62,000 nucleotides of DNA from Diphasiastrum complanatum (lineage: Eukaryota > Streptophyta > Lycopodiopsida > Lycopodiales > Lycopodiaceae). Position numbers and translations under genes: made by a program. The notes below the pieces were generated by a model. That model was not told the DNA's origin, ran no database searches, and saw only the letters and a list, made by a program, of their open reading frames with translations. The stretch covers positions 53,090,020-53,152,019 of the forward strand of contig CM055104.1 of the NCBI GenBank assembly GCA_029204225.1, given 5' to 3'. This document shows positions 10,640 to 21,299 of the stretch, one piece after another. Position 1 is the stretch's first letter. The number at the start of each line of letters is the position of its first letter.

Positions 10640-11651
10640 CCCTTTTTCGGTTTTCTTCTCAAAACCCATCTGCCTTTTGCCTTTTTCTGCTCGAATTCCA
10701 TCTCCTTTTTCTTTTTTCTTCCCAGGTTCCATCTCACTTTCTGAATTTCCAATTGATGCATCTCTTTCTTGACTTTTTTGGGCTTGCTTTAGGTCCTGGA
10801 CTATCATGATTGCTTTGGATTCATTCACACTTTTTTATATTCGCAAGAATTATATTTCTGTGGGTTTTTAAGCTGTCATGGACAGTTGACTAGATTCTTT
10901 GTAATTGGAGACTGTCTCGGACAATACACAGGTGGGTTTCTTTTTATGCATCATGATCATGTATGTATCTCGGTGTGGCTCTCAGCCTGGTATCCAAAGA
11001 TTGTGGCTTTGTAGCCTATAGGTTGTGTTGCCTTGTCCAATTTGTGTCAGGTCTGTCAAAGGCTTTGATTTTTAGTTCATAGCAGATACAAGTAACCAGA
11101 CAAGTCTTTTTGATTTTTAGTTCATTGCGGATTCAAGACAGGTTTGTCAAAGTTGGGATTTCTGGTTCATAGCAGATTCAAGACGTCTGCAGCCATTTTA
11201 TCTGGGAAAAGTTTGTGCTCCTGCTGCTGCTAGTTTTGGCTTTTAGAGTTCAAAGAAACAAAGTAAAAAAATTTCAGGCCTGGTAAAGCTTTGGGATTGT
11301 AGCAGATTCGATCTCTGTCGCATACATCTGCAGCCATTTCATCTGAAAAAAGCTTTTCCTTGTGCTGCGGCTGCTGCTGGTTTTATCTTTTCATAGATTG
11401 CTTATATATTTTTCTTTTTCAGGCCTGTTAAAGGTTTGAGTTCGGAGCAGATTCAACTCATCGGCAGCCATTCCATCTGAAATAATATTTTTCTTCTGCT
11501 GTTGGCTTTGCCTTATTTTTCTTTTGCTGCTGGTGTTATCTTGTGTATGTTTTGCCTTTCTGCTTCTATTGCTGGTTTTATCGTTTGCAGATTTATGTCG
11601 CCTTTCGCAGTTCCCGCAGAAATGTGAATATTTTTTCGTGAATTTGCGCTC
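10640..11651 (+). other. Probable 5' leader with a leader intron
   Basis: The first ~130 bases are pyrimidine-rich (CCATCTCC, TTTTTCTTTTTTCTTCCCAG), as in plant leaders. Possible donors are at 10723 (CCAG/GTTCC) and 10931 (CACAG/GTGGG). A strong acceptor TTTATCGTTTGCAG ends at 11590, 62 bp before the coding start. An intron in the leader is therefore likely. Its exact limits need cDNA. Confidence 0.4.
11040..11530 (+). repeat. Imperfect tandem repeats in the leader region
   Basis: A unit of about 125-145 bp recurs, with the order CAGGCCTGGTAAAG, TTNGGANTNTAGCAGATTC, CTGCAGCCATTTCATCTG and a TGCTGCTG tract. Clear copies start near 11135, 11275 and 11420, with shorter relatives at 11045 and 11100. 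They lie in the presumed leader intron. Confidence 0.6.
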
Positions 11652-14600
11652 ATGGAAACCTCTGGCGGTGTCATATCCGAGACTCCTTCGGATGAGAAAG
11701 GGCATAATAATATTCCCTATGCTGCGGTGGTGTCCTCTAAGCCTTCCTCATCTCCTGTGAATGATTCACTGGAAACATTTTTGCAGAATTTCTTTTCGCA
11801 GCACATGCTGGACGAGGCTTCGCAAAGGAGCATCCGGGAAAAGCTAGGCAGCAATCTGATCCACTCTTCCTATTCATTATCACGCTCAGCGCCCACCACG
11901 CTCATTCTGGCTGGCCTGCCTGCTGTTTTTGTGGATGAGTGCACTCGGGCTGGCCTATTCCATCCGGAGGCCACCAGCACAAGGCTGCAAATGGAGGCAG
12001 CAGGTACAAGAAGAACCACCTGTTCACTAAGATCCATGGGACTTGATTCTCTAGTGTAAAAATACAGTCCATTTCTATTATGTATTGGGGAATGGGTTTT
12101 ATGCAAGATCCATTATTATTATGTATTGGAATATGACGAATGGATGTTTTAGTGTGAAATCGCCCAAAAAGGTCAAGCCATGATTGGGTACGAACTTTCT
12201 AGTGATGAGATGGCTGAGACATTAATGGGTTATGCATTTTCTGTTGCAAAGACGGTAGTAAATGTTTGAAGAGGCCATCAATGATGTGGGTGTTCAGCCT
12301 GTTGAAAAGTTGATTAGAGATCCATACACTTTCAACCTCGTAAGAAAATTCTTGACCAAGTGTAAGGACTGGCAAGGCAGACCCCTTTTTACGACTGAAA
12401 CTTTTGTGTAGCTCACATTTTACCACTTTTTATGCACATAAATCTCTTTGGAACTCCTTTAGGGGCTTCTTATGAGTTATATATCACTTCATAGATGCAA
12501 GTATTCACACATGCTAGCTAAAAAGGTGAGTAAAAGAGACAAGGCAGCGTGTGCTGCCTCAGAATTTCCTGCCATCGTAGTTTCAAAATTTATCTCTTTT
12601 CTAGGATTAACAGTCAACTGACAAGCATATTTTTTACGATCCAATTAACATTTTTGGATCGTGAGAATATTTTTCAGCTGTATGTACTTAATACAAATTT
12701 TGCCAAAAGAAACGTCTTCCAGTACTGATTTGTCAGAGATTCTTACTTCAAGTTAGCGAGATGTTTTTCTAAAGACCAACTATCTTGTAACTGAGCAGGA
12801 TCACCTCTGAGATGAATAATGTCTCTTACCGTCTGTTGACTTACTGCATGGAATAATCTCAGACTAGAACTTGCTTGTATCCATAAGAAACATTTTTGTT
12901 CGGAATGAAGAGCCTGTTCTTTCCCCTGAAGCGAAATCAGATTCAATAAAATCTGGCTTCGAGATATTTTTGACACAAATTCTGTCAGTTACTAAACCTG
13001 TGATTGAGTCGGTCTATGTGTGAGCATCTAGTGTTCCGAGGCTTACTCTCCGTTTAGATTTTATGAAAGTCTGTGGATATATTACAGTCCAAGCCATTAG
13101 ATGGCTGAGGCGAGGCAGGAACAAAATTTGTATATTCCTTTTATGTAGGGATGTGTAACAAAGATAAGCAACCTCTTTTTATCTCCCAAAGTGTTCAAAT
13201 TGTAGCTGTGTGTTGTGCATTGTGTAGCGTTTCTGAAGGTGTGTTGCAAGGTTTATGTTCGTAGCAACAAAGCCTTAGTTAGACCCCTACATCAAGTGCT
13301 CTGGTCGCTACATATCTTTACTAGACCTGAAGCTTGCACGCAAGTACTTGATCAGATATTTTCTTCTCCTCGGTATCCCTTCCCATGCACACAAGTGGAA
13401 TTTCACTTCCGATCTCAAGGTGAGAGGGTTCAAAATAGCACTAGGCCATATAATCTCGTATCAAGGCACTATTGAGAAAAGTTTAGTTGAGTAGAGGACT
13501 TCTGAGTACAAGTTTCAATGATGCTTGTAGCCTTTAGCTTGATTTCCCTTATATTATATCTTGCAAGTATGTAAAGTGATACAATCACATACTCTTTGGC
13601 GTTATCAACCACTTTCAAAGACTTCCTACCTTAGAAACAAGGTTTCGATAAAGTCAAGGGACATCTTGTAAGTTCTTTATACAAACAAGTAATCGATTAG
13701 TGTGTACGAGTCTTTCAGATTTTCTTCTACTGCATATTGTTAAGGCAAACAGCCATGATGTAAGACGACCTTGTATGACTATAGGCATTGGCAATGTTGC
13801 AGCACACAAGTTATTATGTAATGTACTTCCACAGCATTATAATAGTATGTAACCACCATCAGAGAACAGGAGGTGGGGAGCTAGGGAGCCTGTTTAGTTT
13901 CTAGTTTTGTATGCAGTTCATATATGGTAACTCTTGATTGCAACTTCAGGTCCAGACCCCGTGTTGATGGTTCAGATGTCAGATATTTCATTTCCAGTCA
14001 GTCACATTCTGTCTTCTAATTATTAACTTGCCCTTGTTGGTTGTTATTTTACTTCTGAGTCTGCACTGGGTCTCCTCAAGGAAATCTATCTAGGATTTAC
14101 CTGGTAGTTGGGTATTTTTACGCATCACCTGTTAAATTACTAGCCTCTCCTTTCTAGTATGTGACCTGGATATATTGCATATTTGTTCAACGCGTCACCT
14201 GTTAAATTACTAGCCTCTTCTTTCTAGTATGTGACCTGGATATATTGCAATCCTACAAACAGATCTGTTTTTGTCGATAGGTGATTGTATTGTTGAATTT
14301 GCTTTGAAGATCTAAAGTAGGTGGTTTCTTGCAGGACCTAAACCCACAACTTGGAGTCCTGTGCCAAAGTGGGCTTCCCTTGATGGTGGAAACCACCCCT
14401 CTCAGACTATCGTACATCGGACACCTCATAATAATCATCGTGGAGTAAACTGGTCTCTTCATGAAATCATTGTGCTTTTGGATGCAAAGAAGCGTGATGA
14501 TGCTGCATGTACTCCTGGGCGTGGATCTAAGAAGGTTCGAAGTTCAGATGATAGGTGGACGACCATTGCGCAATATTGTCAGGCAAACGACGTCCATAAG

Positions 14601-15203
14601 TCAGCACAACAATGTATGAACAAGTGGGAAAAGCTGAATACCTCCTTCAGAAAAGTATTTGATTATCAGAGACATTTTCACTCCACCCATGAAAGCTATT
14701 GGAACCTCTCCAGGGAGAGGCGTGAGGATAAAGCACTGCCAATCTCATTTAATCGAGATGTCTATAAAGCAATGACGGATAGATTTTTGTATGATCGCAT
14801 AAATCCAGAAGGTAATTTTGTCAGCTGACATGTTGCTTTTATCTGTTTATACTTCGTAGGCATTCTAGCTATGAATATCTTACATAATTTGCAGTCTATT
14901 TCAGGTGAAGAGGAGGATCAGCTAAATGATTCAGAGGATGACTTGGTATCCATGTCCTCGGAAGAAAAAACAGCAGGGCGGAAGCGCAAACTGGAACCCA
15001 AATCCCCTGGGTTCAAGAAGGATATTGTTGATGATACCAAGCAGCTGATAGAGAGCTTTGAGCGGATAGAGCAAAAGAAACTGCAGGTTGAACGCCACCG
15101 TATAGCTTGTGATGAGAAGGGCAGTGCATCAATATGCAAGTCTATAGCAGAGATTGCTAGCTCCATCAGAAGCATTGCTGAAGCAATCCAGTCAATGAGC
15201 TAA
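11652..15203 (+). CDS. Trihelix (GT-factor, ASR3-like) transcription factor, three coding exons
   Basis: A nuclear DNA-binding regulator by family. Coding exons are 11652-12003, 14335-14811 and 14905-15203. Donors are GCAG/GTACAAG and AAG/GTAATT, acceptors TTCTTGCAG and CTATTTCAG. Both junctions are phase 1 and the joined frame is open for 375 residues. Exon 1 (residues 1-117) has no domain I recognise. Exon 2 has the trihelix (Myb/SANT-like) domain, about 153-260, with hallmark tryptophans W157, W192 and W215 in NWSLHEIIVLLDAKK, DRWTTIAQYCQ and CMNKWEKLNTSF, then ESYWNLS. Exon 3 has an acidic patch (278-289), a likely nuclear signal RKRK (302-305) and a C-terminal helical segment rich in E, K, Q and I (about 312-372), probably for dimerisation. 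No internal stop or missing core residue. It resembles the ASR3/SIP1-like trihelix group; the exact subfamily is uncertain. Confidence 0.85.
12004..14334 (+). other. Intron 1 of the trihelix gene
   Basis: A 2,331-bp GT-AG intron. Its interior has no recognisable ORF, LTR or RNA gene. Near the 3' end it carries the 59-bp tandem duplication described separately. The polypyrimidine tract GGTGGTTTCTTGCAG supports the acceptor. Confidence 0.75.
14121..14249 (+). repeat. Near-perfect 59-bp tandem duplication in intron 1
   Basis: Copy 1 (14121-14179) and copy 2 (14191-14249) differ at two positions that I can see (CGCATCACC/CGCGTCACC and CTCTCC/CTCTTC). The period is 70 bp. The second copy ends 85 bp before the exon 2 acceptor, so it may affect branch-site choice. 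Confidence 0.85.
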
Positions 15204-17496
15204 CATGCTCACCCCTCCTTTGTGGTAGTTCTTTCTATCCATGTTCAGGAGTAGATTAAGACCTGTTCCTAAAGCTTGGATCACAAGATTGGGTGTTCCT
15301 TTCCAGTTTCACTCAAGCTAGCTTCAAAGCTTCGGCAATGTGGTTCAAGATTTACTTTAGAGTTCACTTCGTCCATTATGCAGGCTGATCTTCCCACTTG
15401 TGGTGAGTATATTGTGCTTGAGTTGGGCTCGCCCATCCAGGTCTGATTCTCACGGGTTGATAATACCAAATAGCAGTATGCAGGTTGGGAATAGAACAAT
15501 CAGTTTTGTAACCTTAATGTGTCCATAACAATCAGTAGGTTGAGTCCAACAAGAGTTATGGCATTTTGTAGCTTCTTTCTTTCGATATTGTCAGAATCAG
15601 GTCAGGCAGACATCTCATTTTATTGAAATGGATGATTTGTTGAAATTCAGAATATGTCAAATACGTTATTGTTCATTTGAGATGGACTCTTTAAGGGTAG
15701 AGCGAGAATTTGTAGCTATTATGAAGATGGGAGTTTTGCTGTTGAAATCATGCTAGTTGGTTCCAGGTTGTTCTATCATCACTCTTGCATAGGTTAATGT
15801 GGAGCAGGCTCGAGGTAAGGCAAACTAATGAGTAGTTCTCATGTTGTTTTTATCAATCTGTTCAAGTAGTCTTTTCAAAATTTTGGCAGTTGATCTTTGA
15901 AGCTTTACTGGTCAAATTAAAAAAGTACAGGTTAGATTTTATGCGTTGTTCATAATCTTATTTATGACCTGGTTCATTTTTGTAAGCATTATGCCTAGCC
16001 TAAAGATTGCTCCTCAAGAAAGAAAAGATGCTGACCGTTGAGTGATGAGGGTGCATATTTTGGTAAGCTGATCATTTTGAGATTTCTCAGCTGTTGCAAT
16101 AGCTGCCTAATAAATGCTTATGCACTCCATTGTATGGTACTCAGAGACCCATTCCTACCATAACATATAGTACATTTCGCAACCTACGCTGGAAAATGTT
16201 TAAAAACATCAATCAAAAAATACTTAAATACTGCCCATAAATTTTTTATTCAAGCTCATAAAGTTGGACCACTTTCGTGGATCTTTGACAGGTCTTTTTC
16301 ACACAGTTCAGTCTTGATTAAATACTTCTGGTTCCTTGTAGTCTTTTCCCAGAAATTTTCATAGTTATTTCTTCAAGTTCATGCCAAGACAAACTCACTG
16401 GTTCAGTCTGACCAAATGTTCAAAGAGTAGTTACAATGGCAGCTCAATGGCCAATACGTTGAAGTAGCACAAATATGCATATCTGGCCTCTATTATGCAG
16501 GTCAGGATTCCCGTATCAGATTTTGAGCTAATAATCTGGTCTACATCTTGAAGATCCTAGTGTTCTTCACTTTGAACATGGAGCTGTAAGTCACATTATA
16601 AAACACTACCTACCTATGCATGATTTAGTAAACCGTAGCTTTTCTTCATTATGCAACGAATTTCAATATAGGGATGAAGTACTATATTTTTCATTCAGTT
16701 TGACTGGTATTCTGATGTGTATTTCCTTAGATGGAAAGTTGAATGAGAAGATATTAAGCTTTGGTAATTCCTTTTAGTTGGGTGGATGGACTGCATATAA
16801 GTTTTGGTGAGCATTTAAAATCTGAGCAATTAAGTTGAATTTGTTCGAGGGTTTTCTTTGTGGATTATTCTTTTTGTGGTCTGTTCCTGAAATTTCATGG
16901 TTTTAATTTATCCCAAAAGTCATCTCTTTCATTAACCTAAACCCCCAAAAAATCTCAAGTTCTAAAGAATATTAACCAAAAAAAAGCAGTACATACTAAT
17001 GTTTTTCTTTTGCATGCAGATTGGTCCCATGAAAATGTAACATGTCTTGTTACATAATATTTGCAGTATAATTAGCTGTAACAAGACTGTAGAAATGCCT
17101 GAGATTTGTTTTTTTTTCTTGTACTTTGAAAGAGTTCCTTGTAGAGCATTACTGATTCATAGAGATGCATTGGAATGTTCTAAGTCTGTCTGGCGCACAA
17201 GTACATTCTGAATGCAATTCAATTCTGTAAGAACTGTATAAAAATGTTCAAGCAGGAGATCGTGGGGAGCAAGTTTTGGCATCTATATGATGGGTTTTTA
17301 TTATTACAATATAGATGTCCCTTCCCACCTTTTATAAGCTTTGGGAAAATGAGATTAAAAAATTAATTCTATTACCTGATTGGCCATATGGTAAACCATC
17401 TCCAATCTCATTATCACCTCTGAATTGGAAAACAACCATGGTTACACATTTTAAGCATTTCGGGATATGCCAACTCATAATTGATTATGGAAAAGA
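15204..17496. other. 3' flank of the trihelix gene, no other gene seen
   Basis: No coding domain, RNA gene or LTR was recognised. The 3' UTR must begin at 15204. Candidate poly(A) contexts are TTTTGTAACC at 15502 and AATAAA at 16109-16114, neither decisive. AT-rich throughout. Confidence 0.45.
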
Positions 17497-17665
17497 CCCA
17501 ACGGAGTTGGCTCAGTTGATTAGCTTGACATCCAAAGTTTCTTTGGTCTGAGGTTCGAGCCTCTCTTTGCAAATCAAAAAGCACATCTGAATATGGGGTT
17601 TCTTTGGTCCAAGTTCGAGTCCCCTTCGCAACCAAGATGCATAACTAAATATGGGGGCAATCCGA
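17497..17665 (+). mobile_element. tRNA-derived SINE-like sequence
   Basis: A pol III A box TGGCTCAGTTGA (17508-17519) is followed 44 bp later by a B box GGTTCGAGCC (17552-17561), the spacing of a tRNA promoter. The segment from about 17535 is then repeated once, with a second B-like box AGTTCGAGTCC (17612-17622). It cannot fold into a full tRNA by my reading, so a decayed tRNA-derived SINE with an internal duplication is the best call. There is no obvious poly(A) tail or target duplication. Confidence 0.5.
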
Positions 17666-18799
17666 ATGGCCCCATGACTTCAAATGGGCCATGAGTTCCA
17701 TACCCCATCCCTATCCCCTCCGTTGACATATACTATTGGAAGATTTACTTTTACCTTTGAATATCCAGGATTCCCCACACGAACTTGTGAATCCCGATGA
17801 AGATTTACAGAGATTTTTTCTTATTCTAGCCTCATGAATAAACTACATAGGGAGGCCAGCAACAAATTTATTCTGTTATTAAGATATATTGGGGATAGCT
17901 CGCACCAGCTCACGGCCTTCTTCTTTAGAAAGAAAGAACTGGTTTTGGAAGCATTATTTCGATCACTTGGACTTTTGACCTTGCATTGAAAAGAAAAGCA
18001 TTATGCAAAACATTAGGCTTATTAAGCTTTTCACTTCCATATGCCTGTGCTACTTTCACTTATAAACTACGTGTGCACACCTTCCATTTCATGGTGGTTG
18101 TAACACGAGTTCTTTTTATATTGTTGACATCATCGCTCACTAGAATGTTGTGATTGCTGCTGATTATTAGCAGCTTATAGCCTGTGTGCAATGCAATTGG
18201 GTTCTAATGATAGCTCACTAGAACGTGGTGATTGCGGCTGACAGCCAGCTAGATCGTTGTACTTGCTTTCATTACCTCATGATCTGTTGAGGTGTTAACT
18301 CTTTAGATGCAGCGAAGGCTGTTACTGCAGCTCGGAATCTAGAAATTGGCCGTTTATCTCATGTCTAGCTGCAGCTGGATGCATACATACCTTGTTCACT
18401 GATGGTGCGTGCTTTCCATACCTTGGTGGATCTGGGATCTAGTTCTATACTTTTTACGTATGTTTATATCTGTGAGCACGTCGTAATCTGAGACAGATAT
18501 TATAGTACAAAGCGATGCTTGTTTTTTGCAAAGATTGGACATATATTGCAGTAGTTCTTGATGCGATTTATCACCTTTTTGTTCATATTGTTCGAAACAG
18601 CTAGTATTCATCAGTGGCTATAGCTATCCGATGTGTTACGTACGGGATCAAAACCTATACTAACCAACAGCTATAGCCATTGAAGAGCTGCGTTTTATAT
18701 ATAGTTGATTCTGTCAGAGAATTCGACCAAGGTCGAAGGATAGAGCTTGCTGACGATACATATCCTCCCGAGGCTACAAACATGACAGAGGTTGAGACA
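17666..18799. other. No feature recognised
   Basis: AT-rich DNA with short repeats of CTCACTAGAA(C/T)GT near 18139 and 18208 and no gene-like signal. Open frames here lack motifs and start context. Confidence 0.4.
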
Positions 18800-19220
18800 T
18801 GTTGAGTAATGTAGCCATCAATGAGTATGGCACCAATGCTACCTGCAGAACAAATATTCTCTAGCTGAATGAGCTGGATGCATGAGCCAACTAACGTAGC
18901 TATCCATATCAATTCTGCCATCGCTGACTGCGATCCTCTATTCCTCAAGTGAACGTGCTTGAGCTACGAGCCAAGCAATGTGGCTATAAGTGAGGATCCC
19001 ACCAAATCTTCCTACGGCCAATTATCCCTCAAAATGACATGTTTGATACATGAGCCAAGCAATGTGGCTATCAGTGAACATCCTGCCAATTCTGCCTGCA
19101 GCCAATTCTCCCTCGAGACGACATGTCTGATGCATGATCTAGCAAAGCAACTATCAATGAGCATTCAACCATTTCTACCTGCAGCCAACTATCCTAAAAA
19201 TTGATGTAGCTAAAATATGA
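18800..19220 (+). repeat. Tandem repeat, ~84-bp unit, about five copies
   Basis: The unit carries ATGAGCCAAGCAATGTGGCT, then a CCTGCCAATTCTGCCTGCAG block and a CCAATTCTCCCTC block. Copies start near 18802, 18881, 18960, 19046 and 19130, becoming more regular towards the middle (18960-19130). Frames open through it are by-products of the repeat. Confidence 0.75.
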
Positions 19221-19587
19221 GCCAACAAGTACCATAGTAGTTCGGGAAAATTTCTAGGCATTACATTACATCTGTTTTGCCGGTTCAGCTCCTTTGATGC
19301 AGCACCCCAGCTTTGACAATCACACTTTTGAGATAAGTAGCCTTCGACATTGATCATTCTTTCTATAATTTAGACCTCCTTTAAAGGATCCAAGGCTAGG
19401 ATGCTGAAACAATAGAAAAAAATGATGGTGGACAATCCTACTCAAACAAATTTAGATCAAACAAATCTAGACCACCAACCAATTCTCAATAGGAGAGAGA
19501 TGCCAGTCTAGGAGCATGTAGCTACAATCACCAAATCAATCTCTCTCCTATGAAAAGCCCATGTATATGCTTATACCCTTCAATGCA
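19221..19587. other. Spacer before the LARD element
   Basis: No gene or repeat end was recognised between the tandem repeat and the LTR start at 19588. Confidence 0.4.
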
Positions 19588-20292
19588 TGTTGTAAAGCTA
19601 CCTTTACAAGCTTTACTTCCAGCGCCATCGGCGCCAGCTATGTCCCCGGCGCCAGCAGCGCCCCTGCTGCTCCCGGCGCCTCTCCCGGCGCCACTCTGAC
19701 CAGAATCCAGTCGGCACCAAGTTCCTATGGCTGAAAATCTTTGATCGGTTCTAGCGGAGTCCAGAGAGCTCAGATCGATGTGCAATCACACCACACGATC
19801 TAGGCATGATTAAAGGAAGCCTGGGGATCAATAAAATCTAGAGAGAGAAAATGACTTTCTAGAAAGAGAAAATCATAAAGAGAGAAAAACGTGCTTTACC
19901 AGCTTAGGTAGAGTGCTTAGTATGAGGGGGGTGCCGAATCACACCAATACTATAGGGGAGTGCGGGTTGCGACTCAGGGCAAGCTCCAACCAAGTCTCAG
20001 CCTCCCTTGCTGGAATGTTGTCATGGCCCTCGCCTTGGCATGCTAGCGCCTCGGAGACTAGGGTCGGTCACACACTTGAAATGTAACTTTCTCAGATTTA
20101 TCAATAAAGTGGGATTTTCCTCAAACTGACTCTGATTACCTTCTGGGTTTCAGTGTTCGGTAAAAGCGCCAGTTGTAAGGCCGCTTCCAAATTTTTAAGT
20201 TGGCACATAGCTGAGGGTCGTATCCTGGGACGCCAGCAGTATGTCGTCGGGACCATTCGGTCCGTGGCGCCAGCGGTATGCTGTCAGGACCA
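19588..20292 (+). repeat. 5' LTR of the LARD element
   Basis: TG...CA ends. It has GGCGCC-rich sequence near its start, a poly(A) signal AATAAA at about 20104, and is about 95% identical to 23159-23851. The internal sequence begins TTTGGTCCAGGAACTGG. If TGGTCCAGG is the primer-binding site, it is not the common iMet one. Confidence 0.8.
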
Positions 20293-20459
20293 TTTGGTCC
20301 AGGAACTGGTTGTTTCCATATCTGTCGCGGCTTGTGGTTCTGAGTGTTCCTTGCATGAACGTGAATGGGTTAAGCTCTTGGGGAACGGGCTCTAACCTGT
20401 CGGTTGAGTTGGATGGCTTGCTTGGGTGGAAGTTACCTGTTTATTGCTGTCCAGTCTGG

Positions 20460-20760
20460 CGTGGCGCCAGATTGGCTTCCAGCGCTCGTGACGAAGCTTT
20501 CAGTTGGTTAAGTCTGATGTAAGTCAGACCGCTTGCTTGGAATGGATGTTACTCGTTTGTAACGAAGCTTCGAGTTGGTTAAGTTTGATGTATGTCGGGC
20601 GGCTTGTTGGAGGGAAGTCACCCACATCGGGACCCCCGATCTGGCATGGCTCCAGGTTGGATCTCAATGTTGGTTTTCGGAACTTCAAGTTGGTTAAGTC
20701 TGATCGTTGTTGGCGAGTTGGCTGCTTGTATGTCAAGTGGGTTTGGATGGCAAGAGTTAA
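20460..20760 (+). repeat. Internal repeats with a TTGGTTAAGTYTGAT core
   Basis: The core occurs at about 20505, 20574 and 20690, each flanked by related GCTTGT(T/A) and (G/T)GGAAGT(T/C)AC stretches, with a 70-115-bp period. It lies in the non-coding interior of the LARD element and gives rise to unrelated-looking open frames. Confidence 0.6.
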
Positions 20761-20897
20761 AGGCGGGGAAGCTAAGTCGTGGTTCCCAGCTCCCTTTGGG
20801 ATGTCTGCGCTACATGTGGTATTCGAGCCGACTGGCCGGTCAGCTATGCGGATCTCACGGAAATGGCCACCGTTTGGGGTTCATCAAGACAATTGTT

Positions 20898-21295
20898 GTG
20901 CAAGGTGCTGCCCACAGTGTAAGCACGGGTGCGTCCACGGTCGGGGTGGTCGGCAGAACGGGGGACTTGATGAGTCAAGGTGCTGCCCTTGAGGTGTAAG
21001 CACGGTCAGTTCTCGCGGTTCGGGCCTGGCGCTGTCTGCACGTAGGACGGATGAGGCAAAGTGCTGCCTAGGTAGGTGAAAGCACAGTCTGTACCTTGTG
21101 GGGTGCAGGGCAACATATTCGAACTGTACAGGTTAACCATTGATACAGAGATGCTGCTCGAATTCGGGTGTAAAGCACGGGGGGTTAGCTGCCGGTGCGG
21201 GATAGCTGCCGATCGTTTAGCTATAAGGGCTATCGACCAAAAAGTGGTGGGGCGTGACTGAGGCAATGTGCTGCTTAATGGTGAAAGCACGGATA
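20898..21295 (+). repeat. Repeated GTGCT...AGCAC hairpins inside the LARD element
   Basis: Four short hairpins of the form GTGCTGCY-(loop)-GTRAAGCAC: stems at 20905-20909/20922-20926, 20980-20984/20999-21003, 21061-21065/21081-21085 and 21268-21272/21286-21290. A lone right half is near 21173. Each is preceded by a CAARG or GGCAA motif and followed by GG or AG. In a non-coding retroelement such repeats are candidates for an RNA packaging or dimerisation signal, which is an inference. Confidence 0.6.
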
Positions 21296-21299
21296 GTTG

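Noticed and set aside
10258-10809. 183-codon plus-strand ORF
   Set aside because: It lies in the G-box promoter and CT-rich leader, and its protein is F/L/S-rich with no domain. Non-coding function explains the sequence better.
17497-17570. A functional tRNA gene
   Set aside because: A and B boxes are present, but I cannot form acceptor and anticodon arms, and the B-box half is duplicated. A SINE remnant fits better.
20153-20999. Overlapping plus-strand ORFs in the LARD element
   Set aside because: They share repeated nucleotide units in different frames and have no retroviral or host motif.
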